This document shows, piece by piece, positions 48,517 through 55,874 of a stretch of 64,000 nucleotides of DNA. The DNA is from Enterobacter dykesii. Lineage in GTDB: Bacteria; Pseudomonadota; Gammaproteobacteria; Enterobacterales; Enterobacteriaceae. Each line of letters opens with the position of its first letter. Position 1 is the stretch's first letter. The translations under genes and the position numbers were made by a program. The notes beneath the pieces were generated by a model. The model had not been told where the DNA came from and searched no databases. It worked only from the letters and a program-made list of their open reading frames with translations. Where the stretch lies: the NCBI RefSeq assembly GCF_008364625.2, contig NZ_CP126604.1, positions 3,844,001-3,908,000 of the forward strand, written 5' to 3'.

Positions 48517-48599
48517 AGATCGTCCGCGCGCAGCGAAGCGTGGGTCAACGAAAGCGCAAAATCTGAATGAGGGTGTGGCGTTCGGGTAATAACGCTGGG

Positions 48600-49040
48600 C
48601 TAGCGCCAGCTCTCGTCTTCCCAGACTTCCCGGAGGATAGCGTCCAGCGCCTCGCGATCGGCTTCTTTTTCAAGCCCCTGGAGCTCGACCCCCGTCACCG
48701 ATCCGATTTTCACGTTCACCCGCGATGACGGAAACAGGGAGCCTATTCTGCGGGTCAGTTCGCACTGAAAGGCCTCAACGACGGCATGGCCAATCTGCTG
48801 ATCTTTATCGAGAGTAATGTTCACCCGAACGTTGCCCTCTTTTTTGATTCGTTCCGGAACAGGCGATGCTGAGAACACAACGGTAAATGCGTTGTTCTTG
48901 ATTAAATTTCCCCGCGCAATCTCAGCAATCAAATTCAGGGCAATCTCACGATCTCTTTCCTGACACGTTCCTTCCGTCGTCAGTCGCGCAATCAGCTCGA
49001 CTCGTTCAATCATGACCTGCTCGTTCAACTCTCTGTCCAC
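48600..49040 (-). CDS. DinI-like/Tum-like SOS-controlled protein
   Basis: A 146-residue protein whose C-terminus is a DinI-family domain (CELTRRIGSLFPSSRVNVKI; ADREALDAILREVWEDESW). In phage 186 the LexA-controlled Tum antirepressor, encoded beyond A, inactivates CI and so induces the prophage; the position and family here fit that role. GTG at 49040 is chosen because GGAGG lies just before it and because starts further up would fall before the LexA box. An ATG at 49013 is an alternative. A pure DinI-like action on RecA is also possible. Confidence 0.75.
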   Translation of the reverse strand: MDRELNEQVMIERVELIARLTTEGTCQERDREIALNLIAEIARGNLIKNNAFTVVFSASPVPERIKKEGNVRVNITLDKDQQIGHAVVEAFQCELTRRIGSLFPSSRVNVKIGSVTGVELQGLEKEADREALDAILREVWEDESWR

Positions 49041-49058
49041 ACAACCTCCACCACGAGA

Positions 49059-49078
49059 TACTGTATAAACATACAGTA
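49059..49078 (-). promoter_or_regulatory. LexA box (SOS operator)
   Basis: TACTGTATAAACATACAGTA contains CTGT-N8-ACAG with the flanking T-A pairs of the 20 bp E. coli consensus, so affinity for LexA should be high. It lies 19 bases upstream of the chosen start of the DinI/Tum-like gene and 71 bases beyond the end of A. Confidence 0.92.
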
Positions 49079-49149
49079 GCACGTATTCATAAAAAGAGTG
49101 AAGCGAAAAATCAGACCCCTTCACGGTATGTACATGATATGGATGGAGA

Positions 49150-51339
49150 TTAGCGGGCTCTCTGAGCGAAGCGATCCGTTAAATACCCAATACGTTCAAG
49201 GATTTTCCGCGCCTTTTGCTGGTAAGAACCCGGTGCCGGAAATAGCGATCCGTCAGCTGCGCCCCTGCACCATTTATCGTTAAAGCGGCTGATGCCTCCC
49301 GACATCAGATGCAGGGCTTCTGCCCGGCTGATGGCTATCCCGGTAGCGAGTCCTATCTCATCGATCACCTTCTCCGGTACCCCGTTCTGCGGGTCGCTCG
49401 CGTAGACGACGGACGCTGTAGCGCCGGGGCGGATGAATTTGATGCGTTCGGTTAACGCCCGCCTCGCACGCCGGCTAAGAGATTGAGAAAGATCGGTCAG
49501 CGTACAGTTATTGACAGAACTCCGAGAGGAGACAGGCACGTTCTTAACATCCGCGGCCCGCCTGGGGACAATTTTCCACTGCGTGAGTCGGGTTACAATC
49601 GGGCTGCCCGCGCCAACGGCGGAATCGTACACGCCGCGGATGCGGACCGTTTCCTCGCCGTACTGGTTAAACCCGGCGCGCGACTCATAAAGCGTGCGCA
49701 CCTGTAAATCATCGCGACGCACAAACGGCCCGCCCTGCGCAGTGACGTAACCCGCCCAGTCCCCGGCGTCGGCAGCTTCATGGACGGCGGCAAACTCAAC
49801 GCTCAGACCGCGCGCGGCATCGGTATCCGCCAGACGTCGCAGCTCGCGGTAGACCGTTACCGGCGCGCCGCCGATGAACTGAAACTGGCGAATGTGCCAA
49901 CGTCCCGCCCAGGCCGACACGGCGGACGCCGTCTCCTTCAGAAGCCCGCCGCTTTCGTTATCGGTCTCGCCATCGAGCGCATAGCCGTCGATATTCTTTG
50001 AGATGTATTTGGCGATATAGCCGGTAGCGCTGCCTTTCTGAGGATCGATCGCGTCCGCGTGAAAGCGCGCCTGTCTGGCGCTTTCGCTCTGCAGCTCAAC
50101 GGCATCCTCCTGCCGGGCGTAATCCCCGATAATCCGGCGAACGCATTCGACGTCTTCAGGCAGCATAAACATCAGCATGTGCCAGTGGGGCGTACCGTCG
50201 TGATGGGGTTCCGCAACGCGGATACCAAAGATACGGCGCCCGTCCCGGTGGAGCTTTGCGCGGATACGCGCCCAGAGACGGGTAAAGTAGATTTGCGTAT
50301 CCGCCGGGCTGGCCCCGTTCCACTTCGCGTTGGGGAAGCCTGATTTCAGCGTCGCGTGATACTGAGCGGGCGCGGTTAAGGTATAGAACTCGCCCACGTA
50401 GCCCAGCGCCTCACAGATATTTTCAAATCCGCGGATACGGGTCATCAGTTCACAGCGACGTATCGCCGGGTTGGCCACCGAGATGTCGTATTTTTCAATC
50501 AGGCTGATGCGGTTGCCCTCTTCATCTTCCAGCTCCATGCCCTTGAGAAATTCGCGTGTGCGGCGCTTCTGCTCGCGCCACTCTGTCACGCAGCGTTTGC
50601 TCGCATACGCCGCTCTCCGTTTGCTGACGTTGCCGAGGGCAATCTGCAGATGCTCGCGCCAGGCAGCCGCGACCCGACGCAGGCGCCCGCGCCACCACGC
50701 CTCGGAAAACATGCGGATCACCGCCGCGGCAACGTCCTCTTTGTTGAAAAACGTCTTCGACACCCGCTCCCAGTGCGGAGGCGACACGTTGAACTGCCGG
50801 GCGATCAGCCCTGCGCGCTGATACCAGACGTACAGCGTCTGGTATTCGCCCATTTCAGCATCGTTAATATTCGCCAGCTCGCCGCGAATAAAGCTGGCGA
50901 TATCTGCGGCCAGCAGGTCGATGTCCGCGCGGGACATATCCGGAAGGCGGTTATAGCGGGCAACCAGTTCGACCATCCGCGAGGCGAGGTATTGCAGAAG
51001 CTGAGTGTCGAAATGGCCGTCGAACACGATCCTGGAGACCTCGTCGTGCAGGCCTGTGCAGGCATAGCGATCAGAGACCCGCCGCAGGCGAGGTAACATC
51101 CTTTTGCAGAAGCGGATCAAAAAGGCGTTAGCCTGCGGGCTGCCCCGATGCTGTTCGAGGGCGTCAACCGTGCGCCAAATTTCGAAGCGTACGCAGTCAG
51201 GCTGCTGTGAGAGGGAAATTCTTGCCTGCTGCAGTGCCGCGAAAAGGCGATCGCGGCGCTGCTGTTGGGCATGGGTGAGATAAGGGCTGGCAATGGCCAA
51301 CCGTGGGGCATTCCACGGATAAGCAAATGACGTAGCCAA
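49150..51339 (-). CDS. Replication initiation endonuclease gpA
   Basis: A 729-residue rolling-circle initiator of the P2 A family. It has a HUH-type motif, TPHWHMLMF, near residue 385 and the two catalytic tyrosines in GYIAKYISKNI (Y-x3-Y) near 440, which nick the origin and join ends. The N-terminal LIRFCKRMLPRLRRVSDRYA segment and the conserved FENICEALGYVGEFYTLTAP block are typical. The reading frame is intact although the element can no longer package DNA. The start overlaps nothing; the TraR-like gene ends one base upstream. Confidence 0.93.
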   Translation of the reverse strand: MATSFAYPWNAPRLAIASPYLTHAQQQRRDRLFAALQQARISLSQQPDCVRFEIWRTVDALEQHRGSPQANAFLIRFCKRMLPRLRRVSDRYACTGLHDEVSRIVFDGHFDTQLLQYLASRMVELVARYNRLPDMSRADIDLLAADIASFIRGELANINDAEMGEYQTLYVWYQRAGLIARQFNVSPPHWERVSKTFFNKEDVAAAVIRMFSEAWWRGRLRRVAAAWREHLQIALGNVSKRRAAYASKRCVTEWREQKRRTREFLKGMELEDEEGNRISLIEKYDISVANPAIRRCELMTRIRGFENICEALGYVGEFYTLTAPAQYHATLKSGFPNAKWNGASPADTQIYFTRLWARIRAKLHRDGRRIFGIRVAEPHHDGTPHWHMLMFMLPEDVECVRRIIGDYARQEDAVELQSESARQARFHADAIDPQKGSATGYIAKYISKNIDGYALDGETDNESGGLLKETASAVSAWAGRWHIRQFQFIGGAPVTVYRELRRLADTDAARGLSVEFAAVHEAADAGDWAGYVTAQGGPFVRRDDLQVRTLYESRAGFNQYGEETVRIRGVYDSAVGAGSPIVTRLTQWKIVPRRAADVKNVPVSSRSSVNNCTLTDLSQSLSRRARRALTERIKFIRPGATASVVYASDPQNGVPEKVIDEIGLATGIAISRAEALHLMSGGISRFNDKWCRGAADGSLFPAPGSYQQKARKILERIGYLTDRFAQRAR

Positions 51340-51340
51340 C

Positions 51341-51562
51341 TTATCCTCCCCGGACGTGTTTATTTTTCATCTCCGCGATCTCCTGGCAGGTTACGCACAG
51401 GGCTACGCCAGGCACCGCTATGCGGCGCGCCTCCGGTATCGGGGCATCGCAGTCCTCGCAGAGGAAACGCGAAGGCGATGCGGGTCGTCTGCGGGCGCGA
51501 TTAATGTACCGCTCTCTGTCTTCCTGCTCGCGCGCCTGCGCAAGATCGATAAAATCGGCCAT
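51341..51562 (-). CDS. TraR/DksA-type zinc finger protein
   Basis: A 73-residue protein with a four-Cys zinc finger (LCEDCDAPIPEARRIAVPG ... LCVTCQEIAE) like the small TraR/DksA-type proteins found next to A in many P2-like phages. These may bind the RNA polymerase secondary channel. Its ATG overlaps the stop of the preceding gene by one base and its stop lies one base before A, so the three early genes form a tight operon. Confidence 0.85.
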   Translation of the reverse strand: MADFIDLAQAREQEDRERYINRARRRPASPSRFLCEDCDAPIPEARRIAVPGVALCVTCQEIAEMKNKHVRGG

Positions 51563-51789
51563 CAGTGCAGCTCCTGGGATTCGCGCTCGTAGCGGGCCGC
51601 CTCATGGCACAGCAGTTCGGCAACATCTTCTCCGCTCATGCCGGTTTTGTAGATATGGCTCGCCAGGGCCTCCAGACGAAGGGAGACCGCGAGGGCTCGC
51701 GCGCATCGTTCCTCTGTTTTTGCCTCTGCCAACAGGCGCTTCAGTTCTTCACTTCCGGTTGGATAAGAGCGGTTTTCACTGTTTCGCAT
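51562..51789 (-). CDS. DUF2732-like early protein
   Basis: A 75-residue soluble helical protein (RNSENRSYPTGSEELKRLLA; ASHIYKTGMSGEDVAELLCH) of the DUF2732 type common in P2-like early regions. Function is unknown. ATG at 51789 lies eight bases behind AAGGAG; GTG one codon earlier is an alternative. Its last base is shared with the TraR-like start. Confidence 0.75.
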   Translation of the reverse strand: MRNSENRSYPTGSEELKRLLAEAKTEERCARALAVSLRLEALASHIYKTGMSGEDVAELLCHEAARYERESQELH

Positions 51790-51857
51790 CACGCGTTCTC
51801 CTTAAATTCAGGCAACAGAGTGCCCGGCGGGTTTACGCCATTAGGTTTCTGGTTGGG

Positions 51858-52196
51858 TTATATCGGCATGGTCAGCCGTTCAGGAAATAAACTCACGACA
51901 GCACGAAAATGATTCATGGCGTTAATCAGCGCCCTTTTCTCCTCTGTGGTTAGCTCACCGAGCTCGCACTCATGACGGGCGACAGGCAATCTCGCCAGGA
52001 AAAAGAGGGCGGCCAGCGCCCTGCTGTTCTCCTCAAAACAGGGATCGCGCTTATCGCGCATGTCAGCCATAAACCGCGCCAGCTCTTTTCCGCTATCGCT
52101 CCCGTATCGGGCGCGAAGTTCAGCGACGTGGTTAAGGCCGCTAAGGCGAGCTCCCACGCTAAGTGGACCCCCTTCACGGGCAGCTTCTAACGCCAT
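51858..52196 (-). CDS. DUF5347-like early protein
   Basis: A 112-residue protein (LSVGARLSGLNHVAELRARY; GKELARFMADMRDKRDP; LTTEEKRALINAMNHFRAV) found between the repressor and A in P2/186-like phages. I know of no demonstrated function. It overlaps the small upstream frame at 52187-52291. Assignment to the DUF5347 group is from memory of neighbourhood and sequence. Confidence 0.7.
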   Translation of the reverse strand: MALEAAREGGPLSVGARLSGLNHVAELRARYGSDSGKELARFMADMRDKRDPCFEENSRALAALFFLARLPVARHECELGELTTEEKRALINAMNHFRAVVSLFPERLTMPI

Positions 52197-52291
52197 ATCT
52201 CCCCTCGCGTAAATTCACGCACGCTAGTGCGCTGAAATCGGGCAGAGCACGGTTTTTTCCGCCGTTTGATGATTGCGATTTCAGATGCCAT
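52187..52291 (-). CDS. Small early ORF, possibly a Fil-like remnant
   Basis: A 34-residue frame starting MASEIAIIKRRKKPC and ending TRGEIWR, overlapping the start of the DUF5347-like gene by 10 bases. Short genes of this kind (fil and others) lie here in 186-type phages. The ribosome site is weak (GGGA, 10 bases away), so expression is uncertain. The 86 bases between it and the CI operator leave no room for apl/cox or cII. Confidence 0.35.
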   Translation of the reverse strand: MASEIAIIKRRKKPCSARFQRTSVREFTRGEIWR

Positions 52292-52377
52292 GCTGCATGA
52301 TTCCCATTTTGATAATGTCTGCAATCACTAGCCTCTGTTTGCCAACGTCTGCCGCTGATTGCCCGAATTTATAATGA

Positions 52378-52403
52378 TACTAATACCCAAATGAGTATTA
52401 GTA
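52378..52403. promoter_or_regulatory. Inverted repeat, candidate CI operator
   Basis: TACTAATAC-ccaaatga-GTATTAGTA, perfect 9 bp arms 8 bases apart, between the divergent early genes and cI. It covers the ATG at 52391, which speaks against that codon as the cI start. Repressor binding is inferred from position and symmetry. Confidence 0.6.
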
Positions 52404-52423
52404 AACACCCAAAGGAATATATT

Positions 52424-52999
52424 TTGATTTTAGATTCTCAAGTGAATAATGAAGAGTTACTCGATAGAATCTGTCAGGTATATGGTTTCACGCAGAAAAT
52501 CCAGCTGGCCCGGCACTTTAATATCGCCGCCAGCTCGCTTCAGAACCGCTACGCGCGCGGCACCGTCTCTTATGACTTTGCGGTTCAGTGCGCGCTGGAC
52601 ACCGGCGCCAGTCTTCGCTGGCTGATGACCGGACAAGGTGCGCAGTTTGAAGGTCACCCCGCGCCGGGCGATCCGGTTTCGGTTTCCACATTCACACTGA
52701 GTGATGGAAGGCTGGAAGAAAATACCACTTTGAGTATTGACTCTGGTTTCTTTAGCAAACCGCTGGCTCGCGGCATCGCCGTTCGGGCGGAGGGGAAGCT
52801 GCACTTTGTTGAAAAAGAAGCATCGTTAACCGACGGCCTGTGGCTGGTTGAGATTGAAGGTACTGCCAGCATCCGCGACCTCACGCTGCTGCCGGGTAAA
52901 AAACTCCACGTGGCGGGCGGCAAGGTTCCGTTTGAATGCGGTATCGACGAGATAAAAACGGTGGGGCGTGTGGTGGGGATTTACAGCGAGGTTAATTGA
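52424..52999 (+). CDS. Phage repressor CI (186 type)
   Basis: A 191-residue lysogenic repressor. The N-terminal helix-turn-helix (LLDRICQVYGFTQKIQLARH; FNIAASSLQNRYARG) and the C-terminal oligomerisation domain (LHVAGGKVPFECGIDEIKT; GRVVGIYSEVN) closely follow phage 186 CI, which is 192 residues. TTG at 52424 is preferred because AAAGGA lies seven bases before it; the ATG at 52391 has no ribosome site and lies in a palindrome. It lacks a self-cleavage domain, so induction should need an antirepressor such as the Tum-like protein. The end overlaps the int reading frame. Confidence 0.88.
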   Translation: MILDSQVNNEELLDRICQVYGFTQKIQLARHFNIAASSLQNRYARGTVSYDFAVQCALDTGASLRWLMTGQGAQFEGHPAPGDPVSVSTFTLSDGRLEENTTLSIDSGFFSKPLARGIAVRAEGKLHFVEKEASLTDGLWLVEIEGTASIRDLTLLPGKKLHVAGGKVPFECGIDEIKTVGRVVGIYSEVN

Positions 53000-53986
53000 G
53001 GGTGGGTCGTGAGAATCCTACCGGCGGTTGGATTTGCGAGCACTTACCAGACGGTGCAAAAGGCAATCGTATCAGAAAGAAATTCGCCACCAAAGGCGAG
53101 GCGCTTGCGTTTGAACAGTACACCGTTCAAAACCCGTGGCAGGAGGAAAAGGAAGACAGGCGCGCGTTAAAAGAACAGGTTGACTCATGGTATAGCGCTA
53201 GACGGCTTAAAACGCCAGTTAGCTATGCACCATGCGTTTGAGTGTATGGGCGAACCTCTTGCACGCGATTTCGATGCGCAGATCTTTTCCCGCTACCGTG
53301 AAAAACGCTTAAAAGGTGAGTATGCGCGTTCAAACAGGGTTAAAGAAGTGTCGCATTGCACGCTTAATTTTGAGTTGGCCTACTTCCGGGCGGTGTTCAA
53401 TGAGCTAAAACGCCCTAGAGAATGGAAGGGTGAAAACCCACTGAAATACATGCGCCCATTCCGCACAAAAGAAATGGAAATGGAATGGCTAACTCACGAC
53501 CAAATATCGCAACTGCTCGGAGAGTGTAAACGACATGACCACCATGATTTAGAAACCGTGGTAAGAATCTGTCTCGCCACTGGCGCACGATGGTCTGAGG
53601 CCGAGAATCTGAGAAAAAGCCAGCTCGCGAAATACAAAATCACATACACCAACACGAAAGGCAGAAAAAACCACACTGTCCCAATCAGCAAAGAGCTCTA
53701 TGAGTCTCTGCCTGATGATAAAAAAGGCCGGTTATTTAGTGATTGTTATGGGGCGTTCCGGTCAGCTCCGGAAAGAACAGGCATCGAACTACCGGCAGGA
53801 CAACTTACCCACGTTTTGCGCCACACCTTCGCCAGCCACTTTATGATGAATGGTGGTAATATTTTAGTTTTACAACGAGTGTTAGGCCACACAGACATAA
53901 AAATGACAATGCGATATGCACATTTTGCCCCCGATCATTTGGAAGATGCGGTTAAACTTAACCCACTGAGCTTCATACAAAAGTAA
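52996..53986 (+). pseudogene. P2/186-type integrase, frameshifted
   Basis: Tyrosine recombinase split between two frames. The N-terminal arm-binding part is read from about 52996 (GGWICEHLPDGAKGNRIRKK) to WYSA, then runs out of frame to a stop at 53241. The rest continues in another frame from LDGLKRQLAMHHAFECMG to the C-terminus. Relatives have about six more residues (of the kind HGxxLx) between WYSA and DG, so a deletion near 53200 of a length not divisible by three is likely. The catalytic Arg (TGARWSEAE), HVLRH, His (LGHTDIK) and Tyr (MRYAHF) all remain in the second frame. Confidence 0.85.
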
Positions 53987-54012
53987 ACTCAACGAATTTG
54001 TGAGTTTTAAAT
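53985..54012 (+). terminator. Possible terminator behind int
   Basis: AAACTCA and TGAGTTT arms (7 bp) with a 9-base loop, overlapping the int stop codon and followed by TAAAT. Weak. Confidence 0.35.
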
Positions 54013-54079
54013 AGGGTGTCACTTTAAACAGCCACACCCCAAAATTAGGGAAACATACAATAGGAATAATTAATTAATA

Positions 54080-55057
54080 TTAGACAGGCACGCCCATAAG
54101 CTTGAGAAGCTCAGTATATTCATTTTGTTTTTTAACTTCATCTTCTTCATCCTTATAATCAAATAGGTCAGGAAATAAAAGACCCCCTTCGATAGTAACT
54201 TTTATTCTATGATTAACACCAGTTTCTGTATCCTCCTTAATGACATCATTCACAAAAAAGTAATCATAAAGCTTTTTTAGATTATCATCATCAGTCATAA
54301 ATGTTGTCCTTAAATATCTTGCCTGACCTAATCGGGCCTTGGATTCAATTTCCTTGGACAACTTACCTATACGACTAACGGTTTGTATATCAGCTAATGC
54401 ATTACTTGAATTGAATTTATCCTGGTCATCTTTAAATTTCATAACCTTTTTTGCTGGAATACAGCCATAGATACATGCAAGAGTAGTAACCACTACTGCA
54501 CTAAATTTATCAATACCTAATTCACTGGATTTTTCAATGACTTGCTTGGATGCAGCCAATCTTTTTGCAGGCGGAAGAGTATTAGCAAGACCTAACGAAT
54601 TCACATAAAAAAGGAAATTATGATAGTTTTCCCCTGTTGCTTCAGGATGCTCATTTTTCATTTCCTCAACATACGACTCTGTAAACTCTACTTTTTCAAT
54701 TACCCTAGCTTTTTTGAAGAATCCATTTAAAGCCTTAAGGTCTCGTCCAACTTCCTCTTTTAACTCATCCCGAGATTTATCATTAAAACGATCACTAACC
54801 TTTTCCATCATCGCAGGCAAACATGAAATAGCATTATGAGGTAAGTCAATTTCTTCCAACAGTTTCAAAAAATCATACTTATTCTTGAAACGCTCACTTT
54901 CATTAATATATTTTTCTTTGTTTTTAATGTTACTAATACAACAGATATCCAAAAAGTATACGGTAGGTATTATATCGTTCCATTCTTTGTAGAATTTTAA
55001 AAACGCTTGACTTTCTGGAGAATTATCCAGCGTTAATTTAAGCCTGCTCTTTTCCAT
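54080..55057 (-). CDS. AT-rich cargo protein of unknown function (possible PIN-like fold)
   Basis: A 325-residue soluble protein, much richer in A and T than the tail genes, in the int-attR interval where P2-like phages carry lysogenic cargo. I do not recognise its family. The N-terminal TVYFLDICCISNIKNK near residue 34 resembles the first strand and Asp of PIN nucleases, and GIDKFSAVVVTTLACIYG near 187 resembles their third acidic motif, but this is weak. ATG at 55057 follows AAGGA. A role in phage defence is a guess from location only. Confidence 0.6.
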   Translation of the reverse strand: MEKSRLKLTLDNSPESQAFLKFYKEWNDIIPTVYFLDICCISNIKNKEKYINESERFKNKYDFLKLLEEIDLPHNAISCLPAMMEKVSDRFNDKSRDELKEEVGRDLKALNGFFKKARVIEKVEFTESYVEEMKNEHPEATGENYHNFLFYVNSLGLANTLPPAKRLAASKQVIEKSSELGIDKFSAVVVTTLACIYGCIPAKKVMKFKDDQDKFNSSNALADIQTVSRIGKLSKEIESKARLGQARYLRTTFMTDDDNLKKLYDYFFVNDVIKEDTETGVNHRIKVTIEGGLLFPDLFDYKDEEDEVKKQNEYTELLKLMGVPV

Positions 55058-55311
55058 CAATAAATTCCTTATCGAATATAATTTAAAATTCAGATCTTCA
55101 TATCTTTATTAACACAAGTTCACAGGGAAAAGCTTTACTTTTGATCACATAGTCAAAAAAAAATGATATCCGAAATGGCTGAATAACGTTGAATTTTGGT
55201 TTGAAGAATGGCGATAAAAATGGCGAACAATGGGTAATATTCGGCAAGCAGTGACAATCTATGTCAATGATAAATAACGCAATCCATTGATTTTTAGTTG
55301 TCCCGGTAGGA

Positions 55312-55365
55312 ACTCATAATCGCTTGGTCGCTGGTTCAAGTCCAGCAGGGGCCACCAAATTTTAG
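55312..55365 (+). repeat. attR (54 bp direct repeat, partial ileX copy)
   Basis: Identical to 35133-35186 and contains the anticodon arm, variable arm, T arm and CCA end of ileX but no 5' half, so it is not a tRNA gene. It marks the right end of the element. Confidence 0.93.
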
Positions 55366-55383
55366 CTTTGTAATCATATAATT

Positions 55384-55410
55384 AAGCCACTCCGACGAGT
55401 GGCTTTTTTC
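55384..55410 (+). terminator. Original ileX terminator, now behind attR
   Basis: AAGCCACTC-cgac-GAGTGGCTT followed by T6. The flanking sequence from attR to here resembles that behind attL with scattered differences. Confidence 0.85.
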
Positions 55411-55548
55411 TATGTTACTGACAGCGGCCCTTTATCGTCCCCCTACTTCTTAACTGAACCCGTTCCCAATCCAGACCCCAACTGTATGACGCAGAGCAGA
55501 GCTGGCTTAACTTCGCCTCGACGACCACCTTGTGGGTCAGTTTTATGA

Positions 55549-55803
55549 TTAGCTTTTGTATCGAGTGAAATGCCGGTAAATTTTTTTCGTTGCCAAAATG
55601 GCGAGTACGCCCAGGAGAATTGAAGCTAAGCCAAGGAAAACTAGTAAAGAAAGGAGATGACTGAACAAGCCACCAAAGCTTGTGAAATCACTCAATCGTG
55701 CAAACTGCTCCGGAGTGAGTACACGAACGACGATCTCTGGAATAGTTAGAAAGAAAATAATTACTACCAGAACATAAATTGTCACTCTACCGCTTTTTTT
55801 CAT
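55549..55803 (-). CDS. Small two-segment membrane protein, unknown
   Basis: An 84-residue protein with two hydrophobic segments (VTIYVLVVIIFFLTIPEIVV; a second about residues 45-70, LSLLVFLGLASILLGVLAIL) and a basic C-terminus (KKIYRHFTRYKS). It is not recognised. It is divergent from the next gene with about 70 bases between them, and lies just outside attR in an AT-rich stretch. It may be the remainder of an earlier insertion. Confidence 0.55.
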   Translation of the reverse strand: MKKSGRVTIYVLVVIIFFLTIPEIVVRVLTPEQFARLSDFTSFGGLFSHLLSLLVFLGLASILLGVLAILATKKIYRHFTRYKS

Positions 55804-55874
55804 TATCTTCCTTGCCCCCTATGACAATGATGATCAATTATTGACAGGGTCATGTTACAACAAGGGAAATTACA

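Larger units (their letters stand above)
35133..55365. mobile_element. P2/186-type element without head genes (candidate R-type tailocin)
   Basis: About 20.2 kb between 54 bp direct repeats in ileX. Read leftward from the right end it holds broken int, cI, early genes, A, a LexA-controlled DinI/Tum-like gene, X, lysis genes Y-K-lysB-lysC, R, V-W-J-I-H-G, FI-FII-E/E'-T-U-D and ogr. Portal, terminase, scaffold, capsid and head completion genes (P2 Q to L), S, and cox/apl/cII are absent. The order of what remains is strictly that of P2/186. The element should not be able to make virions or excise unaided, but carries all that is expected for a contractile tail, lysis and SOS-triggered expression. 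Tailocin function is inference. Confidence 0.85.

Noticed and set aside
35133..55365. Complete inducible P2-like prophage
   Set aside because: No portal, terminase, scaffold, capsid or head completion gene, no S or cox, and int is frameshifted.
55312..55387. Possible second tRNA-Ile gene
   Set aside because: Only the 3' half of ileX is present; no acceptor 5' strand or D arm, so it is the attR repeat.
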